Source of the DNA: Brevibacillus migulae
Lineage (GTDB): Bacteria; Bacillota; Bacilli; Brevibacillales; Brevibacillaceae
Direction: 5' to 3'
Assembly: GCF_004521915.1 (NCBI RefSeq)
Contig: NZ_SDKD01000029.1
Location: 1-39,990, forward strand
DNA length: 39,990 nucleotides
Made by a program: the position numbers and the translations under genes. Under the pieces are notes generated by a model that had not been told where the DNA came from, made no database searches, and saw only the letters and a program-made list of their open reading frames with translations. This document shows, one piece after another, positions 8,187 to 15,844 of this stretch. Position 1 is the stretch's first letter. Every line of letters begins with the position of its first letter.

Positions 8187-9521
8187 TTAATAAGTACCCA
8201 TGTATTGGTCGCGCTCCCACTCATGTACACGAGTGCGGAACATATCCCATTCGATCTCTTTTGCTTCCACGAAGTGAACCAGTGCATGCTCACCCAGTGC
8301 TTCGCAGATGACTGGATCTGCTTTCAGGCACTCGATCGCTTCTTTCAAAGTGGATGGCAAGCTTTCGATGCCGTTCGCTTCGCGCTCAGCTTCGTTCATC
8401 ACATAGATGTTGCGATCAACGGCAGGTGCGAGTTCCAGTTTGTTTTTGATACCGTCCAGACCAGCTTTCAGCATGACAGCCAAAGCGAGGTATGGGTTTG
8501 CTGCTGGGTCTGGGTTGCGCACTTCGATACGAGTTCCCATTCCACGGGAAGCTGGGATACGTACGAGTGGCGAACGGTTTTTCGCGGACCATGCTACATA
8601 GCAAGGTGCTTCATAACCAGGAACCAGACGTTTGTAAGAGTTCACCAGTGGGTTGGTGATCGCCGCGAATCCGCGAGCGTGTGTCAGAATACCAGCCAGG
8701 TAGTGTTTCGCTGTTTGGCTCAAGCCCAATACATCGGATTCATCGTAGAACGCATTTTCATCCCCTTTGAACAAGGATTGGTGCGCGTGCATACCGGAAC
8801 CGTTTACACCGAACAATGGTTTTGGCATGAACGTAGCGTGCAGACCGTGTTGACGAGCGATGGTTTTTACAACCAGCTTGAAGGTCAGGATTTGGTCAGC
8901 TGCTTCCAATGCGTTTGCATATTTGAAGTCGATTTCATGTTGGCCTGGAGCCACTTCATGGTGGGAAGCTTCGATTTCAAAGCCCATTTTTTCCAGAGTC
9001 AACACGATATCGCGACGGCAGTTTTCACCCATGTCCAATGGAGCGAAGTCGAAGTATCCGCCTTGGTCGTTCAGATCAAGAGTCGGTTCACCCTTCTCAT
9101 CGAGTTTGAACAGGAAGAATTCTGGTTCTGGTCCTACATTGAACGCAGTGAAGCCCATTTCTTCCGCTTCTTTCAATGTACGCTTCAGGATTTGGCGTGG
9201 ATCACCTTCGAATGGCGAACCATCTGGCATGTAAATATCACAGATCAAACGAGCTACTTTGCCTTCTTCCGTGCCCCATGGGAAAACTACCCATGTGTCA
9301 AGGTCTGGATACAGGTACATGTCGGATTCTTCAATACGAACGAAACCTTCGATCGAGGAACCATCAAACATCATTTTATTGTCCAGTGCTTTTGGCAATT
9401 GGGACAAAGGGATTTCCACGTTTTTGATTACACCCAACAAGTCGGTGAACTGCAAACGAATGTACTTCACGTTTTCTTCTTGGGCCAAACGCAAAATGTC
9501 ATCTTTTGTGAACTTGCTCAT
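8187..9521 (-). CDS. glnA: Glutamine synthetase, type I (GlnA)
   Basis: The enzyme makes glutamine from glutamate, ammonia and ATP as a cytosolic dodecamer. In Gram-positives its feedback-inhibited form also controls GlnR and TnrA (established for Bacillus subtilis). The length of 444 residues equals the Firmicute type I-alpha size. Visible signatures are MMFDGSSIEGF near residue 50 with the following Arg of VRIEESDM, the ATP-site region KPLFGVNGSGMHAHQS, and NPDPAANPYLALAVML. The tyrosine adenylylation motif of Gram-negative enzymes is absent, as expected. ATG at 9521 follows GGAGGAGAGAAACC. It lies 34 bases below glnR in the standard glnRA operon, regulated by the two GlnR boxes upstream. 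Confidence 0.98.
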   Translation of the reverse strand: MSKFTKDDILRLAQEENVKYIRLQFTDLLGVIKNVEIPLSQLPKALDNKMMFDGSSIEGFVRIEESDMYLYPDLDTWVVFPWGTEEGKVARLICDIYMPDGSPFEGDPRQILKRTLKEAEEMGFTAFNVGPEPEFFLFKLDEKGEPTLDLNDQGGYFDFAPLDMGENCRRDIVLTLEKMGFEIEASHHEVAPGQHEIDFKYANALEAADQILTFKLVVKTIARQHGLHATFMPKPLFGVNGSGMHAHQSLFKGDENAFYDESDVLGLSQTAKHYLAGILTHARGFAAITNPLVNSYKRLVPGYEAPCYVAWSAKNRSPLVRIPASRGMGTRIEVRNPDPAANPYLALAVMLKAGLDGIKNKLELAPAVDRNIYVMNEAEREANGIESLPSTLKEAIECLKADPVICEALGEHALVHFVEAKEIEWDMFRTRVHEWERDQYMGTY

Positions 9522-9555
9522 GGTTTCTCTCCTCCAGCGGCAATAGTGTATTTAA

Positions 9556-9966
9556 TCAGTGAAAGAAGCGTGAAAGCTCTCCACGAATTAACGATGGTTC
9601 TCCCAACCGGCTTGCGGCGGGGTTAAAGAGTTGCTGCTTCAACATTTCATGCAATTCTTTGTCGGAAAGCTCTTTCCGCTTCTGCTCGGACTTTTCTGTG
9701 ATTTCAGTAATCACCGGTTCTGGTTCGTTGAGCAGCAGAACTTGTTTGATGCCTGCAATATTCAAACCTTTTTCAATCAAGGATTTGATCTCGAGCAGTC
9801 GATCTACGTCATTAAACGAAAAGAGTCGTTGTTTTCCTTCTGTACGAGCTGGATGAATCAGCTCATTTTGCTCATAGTAGCGAATTTGCCTTGCTGTTAA
9901 ATCTGTCAGCTTCATTACGATGCCGATTGGAAACAGGGCCATGTTACGGCGAATGTCGTCACTCAT
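9556..9966 (-). CDS. glnR: Nitrogen repressor GlnR (MerR family)
   Basis: This 136-residue DNA-binding protein has a MerR-type winged helix near residues 12-80 with LTARQIRYYEQNELIHPART and FSFNDVDRLLEIKSLIEKG. The C-terminal tail ends GELSRFFH, the region through which GlnR senses feedback-inhibited glutamine synthetase (established for the family). It represses its own operon and other nitrogen genes when nitrogen is ample. ATG at 9966 follows GGGAGG. Two perfect GlnR boxes precede it, implying autoregulation. Confidence 0.97.
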   Translation of the reverse strand: MSDDIRRNMALFPIGIVMKLTDLTARQIRYYEQNELIHPARTEGKQRLFSFNDVDRLLEIKSLIEKGLNIAGIKQVLLLNEPEPVITEITEKSEQKRKELSDKELHEMLKQQLFNPAASRLGEPSLIRGELSRFFH

Positions 9967-10002
9967 GATTGCCCTCCCTTAAACAAAATGGTTTATGTAT
10001 CC

Positions 10003-10032
10003 ATTGTAGGTGTGCTGCTTCTATTCTGTCAA
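10003..10032 (-). promoter_or_regulatory. Sigma-A promoter of glnRA
   Basis: On the minus strand the -35 is TTGACA (10032-10027) and the -10 is TACAAT (10008-10003), with 18 bases between. It lies 37 bases from the glnR start. Confidence 0.8.
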
Positions 10033-10036
10033 GGGA

Positions 10037-10053
10037 TGTAAGTATATCTGACA
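10037..10053 (-). promoter_or_regulatory. GlnR/TnrA box, promoter-proximal
   Basis: The plus strand reads TGTAAGTATATCTGACA, a full match to TGTNAN7TNACA. It lies immediately upstream of the -35 of glnRA. Confidence 0.88.
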
Positions 10054-10062
10054 TCTTTATAG

Positions 10063-10079
10063 TGTTAGAATACCTGACA
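10063..10079 (-). promoter_or_regulatory. GlnR/TnrA box, distal
   Basis: The plus strand reads TGTTAGAATACCTGACA, also a full match to TGTNAN7TNACA. It is offset 26 bases from the proximal box, placing the two sites on nearly the same helix face for cooperative binding (inference). Confidence 0.88.
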
Positions 10080-10103
10080 TATTCCGACTTGTCAAGCGCC
10101 CCC

Positions 10104-10146
10104 CATAAAAAAAGTGATAAATGCGCAAATTCGCACATCTATCACC
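10104..10146 (-). terminator. Rho-independent terminator of the spoVK-hflX-ynbB operon
   Basis: On the minus strand GGTGATAGATGTGCG pairs with CGCATTTATCAC, with small mismatches, followed by eight T. It directly follows the ynbB stop and isolates it from the glnR promoter region. Confidence 0.88.
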
Positions 10147-10153
10147 TTTCGTC

Positions 10154-11425
10154 CTATGAAATGGTTAGCAATCCTTTAGCCATCAGCCCGTCAAGCGCTG
10201 TCAAAATCCCCACTTTTACGTGGGAATACGTCAACCCGCCTTGCACAAATCCGAGATAGGGCGGACGAATTGGACCATCTGCGGAAAACTCGATACTCGC
10301 CCCTTGGATAAAGGTGCCCGCAGCCATGATGACCTGATCGGCATACCCCGGCATTTCGCTTGGATAAGGCGTCACATGCGAATCGACAGGGGCCGCTTTC
10401 TGAATTCCTTGGCAAAACGCAATCAGGCGTTCCGCCGACCCAAATTCAATCGATTGGATCAAATCCGTGCGCGGTTCATGCCAGAGCGGGTTTGTTCGAA
10501 AACCCAGCTTCTCCAATATGGCCGAAGAAAAGACGGCTCCTTTCAAGGCTTCCCCGACAACATGGGGTGCCAAGAAAAAGCCTTGGAACATCTCTAGCAA
10601 GGAATAAAGCGAAGCGCCGCCTTCCGCACCGATCCCTGGCGCCGCCATCCGGTAAGAAGCGAGTCGCACCAGCTCTTCTTTCCCGACGATGTATCCGCCT
10701 GTCTTGACGATCCCGCCGCCTGGGTTTTTGATTAAGCTCCCCGCCATGATATCCACGCCGACTTGAAGCGGCTCTTTTTCTTCCGTAAATTCGCCATAGC
10801 AATTATCGGTAAATACGATCAAGTTCGGATTGATCTCTTTAACAAAATCAACCATTTCCTTGATTTTCGCGATGGAAAAAGAAGGACGGTCCGCATAACC
10901 ACGCGAACGCTGAATGCCAATCACCTTGGTTGCCGGGCTAATGGCTTTGGCGACCTCCTTAAAATCAACCTCCCCCGCCTCAGTCAAGGGAACCACGGAA
11001 TAGCCGATCCCGTAATCCTTCAAGGAGCCTTGCCCTTCCCCGCGAACCCCTACGACCTCTTCCAGCGTATCATACGGCTTCCCGGTAATGTATAGCAGCT
11101 CGTCACCTGGACGCAGAATTCCAAACAAACTGATGGCAATCGCGTGAGTCCCCGAAATGATCTGGGGACGCACAAGTGCCGCTTCGCCCCCGAATACATC
11201 CGCATAGATCGACTCCAGCGTACTGCGGCCGGTATCATCATAGCCATAGCCCGTAGAAGGAGCAAAATGAAAGTCACTGACTTCATGCTTTTGAAACGAA
11301 CGCAATACCTTAAGCTGATTATAATCCACCAACCTGTCGATTTCCCGATGGCGTGAAGCGATTTGTTCTTCTACCTTTTCGACGATCGGCCGTAATTCAG
11401 CACCGTGTTGAAACAACTCATACAT
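10154..11425 (-). CDS. ynbB: YnbB-like PLP-dependent protein (methionine gamma-lyase-related)
   Basis: This 423-residue fold-type I pyridoxal-phosphate enzyme belongs to the PF06838 family, often labelled aluminium resistance or methionine gamma-lyase family. The cofactor lysine lies in SLIKNPGGG (about residues 229-237), preceded by the PLP-binding Asp of VFTDNCYGEF. The SGTHAIA segment near residue 92 contributes to phosphate binding. The true reaction is not established. It sits 7 bases below hflX, upstream of glnRA, the conserved Bacillus order hflX-ynbB-glnR-glnA. ATG at 11425 has only a weak ribosome binding site, consistent with translational coupling to hflX. Confidence 0.9.
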   Translation of the reverse strand: MYELFQHGAELRPIVEKVEEQIASRHREIDRLVDYNQLKVLRSFQKHEVSDFHFAPSTGYGYDDTGRSTLESIYADVFGGEAALVRPQIISGTHAIAISLFGILRPGDELLYITGKPYDTLEEVVGVRGEGQGSLKDYGIGYSVVPLTEAGEVDFKEVAKAISPATKVIGIQRSRGYADRPSFSIAKIKEMVDFVKEINPNLIVFTDNCYGEFTEEKEPLQVGVDIMAGSLIKNPGGGIVKTGGYIVGKEELVRLASYRMAAPGIGAEGGASLYSLLEMFQGFFLAPHVVGEALKGAVFSSAILEKLGFRTNPLWHEPRTDLIQSIEFGSAERLIAFCQGIQKAAPVDSHVTPYPSEMPGYADQVIMAAGTFIQGASIEFSADGPIRPPYLGFVQGGLTYSHVKVGILTALDGLMAKGLLTIS

Positions 11426-11432
11426 ACGACTC

Positions 11433-12728
11433 TTACCAACTCTCTTCTGTTGTCTTTGCTCCCTCTGCGATAAACGGCAAGATCCGTCCGTACACCGGAT
11501 GCTCCCGATTCAAACGCACTTTCACCAAATAAGCCGCTTCGTTTTCCGCATACTCCTGCTCCATCTCCAGACCTTCCCGATGCAGCAAGGAAAGGATATC
11601 GCCCCGACTGACCGGAACCTTCAAGAGCATCGCTTTGAATGCGGCATAAGCATGCTCTTCGATGCGTCTTAACAGGAGCTGTAAATCGTCAGCCTGCAGA
11701 GCAGAGATCAAAAGCGACTCTTCCGTTTTCGGCAAATAAGTCCCTGGTCGAATCAAATCCGCCTTATTAAAGACCGTCATCCGCGGCAGTGCATCTGCTT
11801 TCAGGTTCCGCAGCTCCCGCTCCACAACCTCCATGTGAATCTCCAGATCGGGGTGATGGGCATCTACGACATGCAAAATCAAATCAGCTTCCTGCACACC
11901 CTCCAACGTCGAACGGAAGGCCGCGACCAACGAAGTCGGCAGGTCCTGGATGAACCCAACGGTATCGGTCAACAGCACTTCCATGCCGCTTGGCAGGGTA
12001 AGCTGACGGGTTGTCGGATCGAGTGTCGCAAACAGCTTGTCCTCTTCCAGCGCCTCTGCATTGGTCAATCGATTCAGCAAGGTGGACTTGCCCGCATTCG
12101 TATAGCCAACCAGCGCTACTTGAAATACATTGTTCTTTTTCCGGCGCTCCCGGTGCAGCTCACGGGTGCGTACGATGTCTTGCAGCTGCGCCTTCAGCTC
12201 GCCGATCCTGCGGCGGATATGACGGCGGTCACTTTCCAGCTTCGTCTCACCCGGACCGCGCGTCCCGATACCGCCCCCGAGCCGGGAGAGCTGTTTGCCC
12301 TGCCCGGCCAAGCGTGGTAACAAATAATTGTATTGCGCCAGCTCCACTTGAATTTTCCCTTCCCGCGACTGGGCGCGTCCGGCAAAAATATCAAGGATCA
12401 ATTGCGTACGGTCAATCACCTTGCAATCAAAAGCGGTATCTAAATTGCGCACCTGGCTTGGCGACAGCTCATCATTGAAAATAATGAGATCGACATCCAG
12501 GATTTCCGCACGATGGGCGATCTCCTGGATCTTGCCGCTTCCCAAATACCAGGCTACATCAATGCGTTCCCGATTTTGGGTAATGGTTTCTAGCACCTCG
12601 ACTCCAGCCGTACGTGCCAATTCATGAAGCTCCTGTAGCGAGAGGCGTGCCCGTTCCTCGTCGCGGCCGTCCAAATAGCTCGCGACCAATATCGCTGTTT
12701 CACGCTCTTTCTCTTGCTCCTTACTCAT
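11433..12728 (-). CDS. hflX: GTPase HflX
   Basis: HflX binds 50S subunits and splits stalled or heat-stressed ribosomes (established for the family). The 431-residue chain has the N-terminal HflX domain, the glycine-rich GGGIGTRGPGETKLE at 151-165, a coiled arginine-rich helix, then the G domain: G1 GYTNAGKS at 208-215, G3 DTVG at 255-258 and G4 NKAD near 306. ATG at 12728 follows GGAAGGG. It lies 38 bases below spoVK and 7 above ynbB, in one apparent operon. Confidence 0.96.
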   Translation of the reverse strand: MSKEQEKERETAILVASYLDGRDEERARLSLQELHELARTAGVEVLETITQNRERIDVAWYLGSGKIQEIAHRAEILDVDLIIFNDELSPSQVRNLDTAFDCKVIDRTQLILDIFAGRAQSREGKIQVELAQYNYLLPRLAGQGKQLSRLGGGIGTRGPGETKLESDRRHIRRRIGELKAQLQDIVRTRELHRERRKKNNVFQVALVGYTNAGKSTLLNRLTNAEALEEDKLFATLDPTTRQLTLPSGMEVLLTDTVGFIQDLPTSLVAAFRSTLEGVQEADLILHVVDAHHPDLEIHMEVVERELRNLKADALPRMTVFNKADLIRPGTYLPKTEESLLISALQADDLQLLLRRIEEHAYAAFKAMLLKVPVSRGDILSLLHREGLEMEQEYAENEAAYLVKVRLNREHPVYGRILPFIAEGAKTTEESW

Positions 12729-12766
12729 CGCGTCACATCCCTTCCACCCTATCTTATCAGACCAGA

Positions 12767-13720
12767 CTACAGAACAAAATCCTCTGATGTCAACGTTAGT
12801 AATTCTTCCCGCTTCGGTTCCCCAATACTCAGGATGCGAACGGCTTGTTTGCGAATCGCCTGCTCGATCTTGTTGCGGATGTAGCGCGCATTGCTGAAGT
12901 TTTCCTGAAACGGATCATTTCTTAATTTCCCCAGATGATGCCGCAGCCTCGCTTTTGCCGAAAGAGAAATTTCGTATTCCTTATCGGCAGCCAGCAAATC
13001 GGCAATCAATAAAAGCTCCTCAATCGAATAATCGGTGAAATGGATTTGTATCGGAAAACGCGAGGGGAGACCCGGATTGAGCGAAAGAAAATCGTCCATC
13101 TCATGCGTATAGCCAGCCAGGATGCAAATGAAATCGTTTTTGGAATCCTCCATGGCCTTTGTCAAACAGTCGATGGCTTCCTTGCCGAAATCTTTTTCGC
13201 CGCCACGCGCCAACGAGTACGCCTCATCGATAAACAAGACGCCGCCCATCGCTTTTTTGATCAATTCCCGGGTTTTTTGCGCCGTATGCCCGATAAATTC
13301 ACCGACCAGATCAGCCCGCTCCACTTCGATCAGATGCCCTTTTTGCAGAATCCCCATTTCTTTGAAAATCTTGCCGACGATCCGTGCCACCGTCGTTTTT
13401 CCGGTTCCCGGATTCCCCTTGAACACCATGTGCAGCACCTGCTTGCCGCATTTCAACCCTTGCTTTTCCCGCTCCTGATTGACACGCAATAGCGCGTATA
13501 TCTCGTACATCACTTTCTTCGCTTCTTCCAATCCGATCATTTTCTCCAGCTCATCGAAAACGAGGGCAAGCTGCGCGCCTGCCGTCGTTTTCACGGTTTC
13601 TGCCAGCGTCTTTGGTTCTTTCACTTTCGTCGGATGATTCAGTACAACCTGGATCCGATGAGGCACGCTTTGCTGCCTATCGTCTGCCGATTCGGTCGCA
13701 TGAATGGATGGCTGTTTCAC
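12767..13720 (-). CDS. spoVK: Stage V sporulation protein K, AAA ATPase
   Basis: This 317-residue AAA+ ATPase of the CbxX/CfqX type is needed late in spore maturation in Bacillus. Walker A GNPGTGKTT is at 102-110, Walker B VLFIDEA at 161-167, and an arginine-finger region SRFPIQIHF follows further on. GTG at 13720 is chosen with AGGTGAT 5 bases upstream. It starts just beyond the hfq terminator and leads the spoVK-hflX-ynbB group, so a sporulation promoter plus readthrough is likely; I could not fix a clear sigma-E -10/-35 pair. Confidence 0.95.
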   Translation of the reverse strand: MKQPSIHATESADDRQQSVPHRIQVVLNHPTKVKEPKTLAETVKTTAGAQLALVFDELEKMIGLEEAKKVMYEIYALLRVNQEREKQGLKCGKQVLHMVFKGNPGTGKTTVARIVGKIFKEMGILQKGHLIEVERADLVGEFIGHTAQKTRELIKKAMGGVLFIDEAYSLARGGEKDFGKEAIDCLTKAMEDSKNDFICILAGYTHEMDDFLSLNPGLPSRFPIQIHFTDYSIEELLLIADLLAADKEYEISLSAKARLRHHLGKLRNDPFQENFSNARYIRNKIEQAIRKQAVRILSIGEPKREELLTLTSEDFVL

Positions 13721-13782
13721 TTGCGATCACCTGCCTTATGATCGTACCTGAAGTAAGTATACGTGAACGTGCCTCTAAAAAT

Positions 13783-13815
13783 GAAAAAAGCCCGGATAGA
13801 TGATTAATCCCGGCT
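13783..13815 (-). terminator. Rho-independent terminator of the mutS-mutL-miaA-hfq operon
   Basis: On the minus strand AGCCGGGA (13815-13808) pairs with TCCGGGCT (13796-13789), followed by six T. It lies 16 bases beyond the hfq stop. Confidence 0.9.
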
Positions 13816-13831
13816 TCGTCTACTGCTTGTA

Positions 13832-14071
13832 TTATTGTTGGTTGTTTTCCGCCGACATCAGGGATACCGGACGCTGCGGTGTGAACGTAGAGATAGCGTG
13901 CTTGTAAACGAGCTGTTGTTTTCCTTCACTGTCAATCACGATGGTAAAATTGTCGAACGCCTTGATATACCCTCTTAATTGAAAACCATTCACCAAATAA
14001 ATGGTGACTGCGATATTTTCTTTGCGTAAGTGGTTCAAGAACGTATCTTGGATGTTGATCGTCTGTTTCAT
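13832..14071 (-). CDS. hfq: RNA chaperone Hfq
   Basis: This 79-residue hexameric Sm-like protein binds small RNAs and mRNAs. Sm1 begins at QDTFLNHLRKENIAVTIYL with NGFQLRG and FDNFTIVI, and the Sm2 core is VYKHAISTF near residues 55-63. ATG at 14071 follows GGGGG at 8 bases; an in-frame TTG at 14077 is too near that site. It lies 30 bases below miaA, the almost universal miaA-hfq order. The C-terminal tail is short, as in other Bacillales. Confidence 0.97.
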   Translation of the reverse strand: MKQTINIQDTFLNHLRKENIAVTIYLVNGFQLRGYIKAFDNFTIVIDSEGKQQLVYKHAISTFTPQRPVSLMSAENNQQ

Positions 14072-14101
14072 GTTCAATACCCCCTAAACGGAACTTGTAA
14101 G

Positions 14102-15070
14102 TTATATATTCGGCATTTGGTGAAACTTTCCTTCCAAACGCTCTGTGATTGTTTGCAAGACTTCATCATGACCTGCCGGATCGGTCATATCGAACCATTC
14201 GATCTCGGTCATGCGGCGAAACCAAGAGAGCTGTCGCTTGGCAAAATGCCGTGTCCGCTGCTTGATCTCATTGACCGCTCTCTCCAATGTGATCTCCCCA
14301 TAGAGATACGGGATCAATTCTTTATACCCTAATCCCTGCATCGAGACAAGCGAAGGATCATATCCTTGATCGAGCAGCTGTCTTACTTCTTCCACCAGCC
14401 CTGACTCGATCATCAGCTCGACCCGCTGATTGATGCGCTCATACAATTTGTCGCGATCCATGGTTAATCCGATCATATACAGATCATACGGCGAATATTT
14501 CGCTCGATGCTGGAACTCCGCCATTTTGTAACCGGTCACCTCGTAGATCTCAATGGCCCGTATGACACGCTTCACATCATTGGGATGAAGGCGTTTGGCC
14601 GTAATCGGATCGATCGCTTCCAACTGACGATGCAAGGCCTCATTTCCTTCCGAATCGGCGATGCGTTGTAACCGTTCGCGCAGTTCTGGATCTTGTGGGG
14701 TTTCAGCAAACTGGAACTGATGTGTGACTGATTCTATGTATAGACCCGTCCCCCCCACGATGAAAGGCAATCGCTGCCGTTGATTAATCTCGCTGATTAA
14801 CCGCACAGCCATTGCTTGAAAGGAGGCGACCGAGTAATCCTGATCCGGATCAATGATATCAATCAAGTGATGGGGAATCAGGCTTCTTTCCTCTGGTGTC
14901 GCTTTCGCAGTGCCAATATCCATTTTTCGATAGACCTGCATGGAGTCTCCCGAGATGATTTCTCCATGGAATCGGGCAGCCAATTGCAGACTTAGTGCGG
15001 TTTTGCCCACCGCAGTCGGCCCAACGATGACAACAAGCTTCTCTTTCTTATCGATTTCACTCCCCTCCAA
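14102..15070 (-). CDS. miaA: tRNA dimethylallyltransferase MiaA
   Basis: MiaA adds the dimethylallyl group to A37 of tRNAs reading UNN codons; MiaB in this window then methylthiolates the product. The P-loop GPTAVGKT is at 17-24, DSMQVYR follows near 46, and GGTGLYIE is the family signature. From the TTG at 15070 the protein has 322 residues, close to the usual 310-320. No ATG or GTG exists in frame near the start. The TTG has a weak site, while GGAGGGG lies 6 bases before an in-frame ATC at 15055, so the true start is uncertain. The open frame upstream to 15562 is a shadow of the methyltransferase gene. It overlaps that gene by 14 bases and lies directly upstream of hfq. Confidence 0.93.
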   Translation of the reverse strand: MEGSEIDKKEKLVVIVGPTAVGKTALSLQLAARFHGEIISGDSMQVYRKMDIGTAKATPEERSLIPHHLIDIIDPDQDYSVASFQAMAVRLISEINQRQRLPFIVGGTGLYIESVTHQFQFAETPQDPELRERLQRIADSEGNEALHRQLEAIDPITAKRLHPNDVKRVIRAIEIYEVTGYKMAEFQHRAKYSPYDLYMIGLTMDRDKLYERINQRVELMIESGLVEEVRQLLDQGYDPSLVSMQGLGYKELIPYLYGEITLERAVNEIKQRTRHFAKRQLSWFRRMTEIEWFDMTDPAGHDEVLQTITERLEGKFHQMPNI

Positions 15071-15842
15071 TCTTATCTCTATAGCTGTACACGACTTGAT
15101 GCTGATTTGTGCGATAAGGCATGAATCCCAATCGCTGGAATGCCTGCGATCCCTTGCCTTCCTTGAGGACAACGCGTCTTTTGGCGACACGCAGCGCTTC
15201 TGTAACCGCTTCTTGTGTAAGTGGCTCATAATTGGCGTATTTGCGTATGCCTTGAATTCCTGTGGATGCTTGCTCCGTGTTGGCAAACATTGGGTCAAAG
15301 TACACCACATCAAAGGAATGATCAGGCAACGAGCGAAGAACATCCAGGTGATGACCGGCTGCCACTTCCACCCGCTCCATCGCCTGTTTAAGCGACGGTG
15401 AGTTGGTTTGCCACGTTTTGAGACCATCCGCAACCAGCATGGCAACCACGGGTTGTGATTCAATCCCAAGCACACGTCCAGACTCGCCAACCCCGTAGGC
15501 AAATACGATTGCATCAGCACCAAGCCCAAGCGTCGCATCGAGAACGCGATCACCTGGTGCAATTTGGCAAACAGAAAGCATAGTATCAGTATCGCCGCGT
15601 TCCAGGCGCTTTATACGAAAGGCGGCATTGTTCGGGTGAAAAAAGAAGGCATCCTCTTCCCGAAGATCCAGCCGCACCCCTTTCGCTGAGACTACAAAAA
15701 TTTCATCTACAGCATACTTACTGCGCAGCTGGTCTAGCGATTCATCGCGTCGCTTGACTAACGGCAGCGCATATTGCGAGGCAAACCGCTGCGCATGGGC
15801 AATGGTTGCCGCATTCGGCTCTAAGCCAGTGGTGACAATCAT
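15057..15842 (-). CDS. Class I SAM-dependent methyltransferase, RsmJ-like
   Basis: This 261-residue protein has the methyltransferase motif I VLDATLGLGADAIVFA near residues 99-114, an acidic motif II GIES, and motif IV DVVYFDPMF. The DPMF motif and overall layout match the PF04445 family, which contains the 16S rRNA guanine-N2 methyltransferase RsmJ. In Bacillales the target is unproven. It starts 2 bases below the mutL stop with a weak site, pointing to coupling, and its end overlaps miaA. Its place between mutL and miaA suggests a nucleic acid substrate (inference). Confidence 0.85.
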   Translation of the reverse strand: MIVTTGLEPNAATIAHAQRFASQYALPLVKRRDESLDQLRSKYAVDEIFVVSAKGVRLDLREEDAFFFHPNNAAFRIKRLERGDTDTMLSVCQIAPGDRVLDATLGLGADAIVFAYGVGESGRVLGIESQPVVAMLVADGLKTWQTNSPSLKQAMERVEVAAGHHLDVLRSLPDHSFDVVYFDPMFANTEQASTGIQGIRKYANYEPLTQEAVTEALRVAKRRVVLKEGKGSQAFQRLGFMPYRTNQHQVVYSYRDKIGGE

Positions 15843-15844
15843 GT

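Noticed and set aside
7160..8293. A PhzF-family protein with an 81-residue extension
   Set aside because: The extension runs through the glnA terminator into the glnA 3' end. The family N-terminus begins at IKVYHIDAF.
8205..9626. A 473-codon open frame on the plus strand, antisense to all of glnA
   Set aside because: It mirrors glnA codon by codon, is rich in Trp, Cys, Phe and His, and has no family resemblance. Long antisense frames arise from codon bias in highly expressed genes.
13721..13790. A sigma-E promoter for spoVK
   Set aside because: CATAAGG and GTATACTT are present, but no pair matches both -10 and -35 at a proper distance.
14102..15562. A 486-residue miaA reading frame
   Set aside because: The first 164 codons overlap the methyltransferase gene in another frame and resemble no MiaA. 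Homology begins only near 15040.
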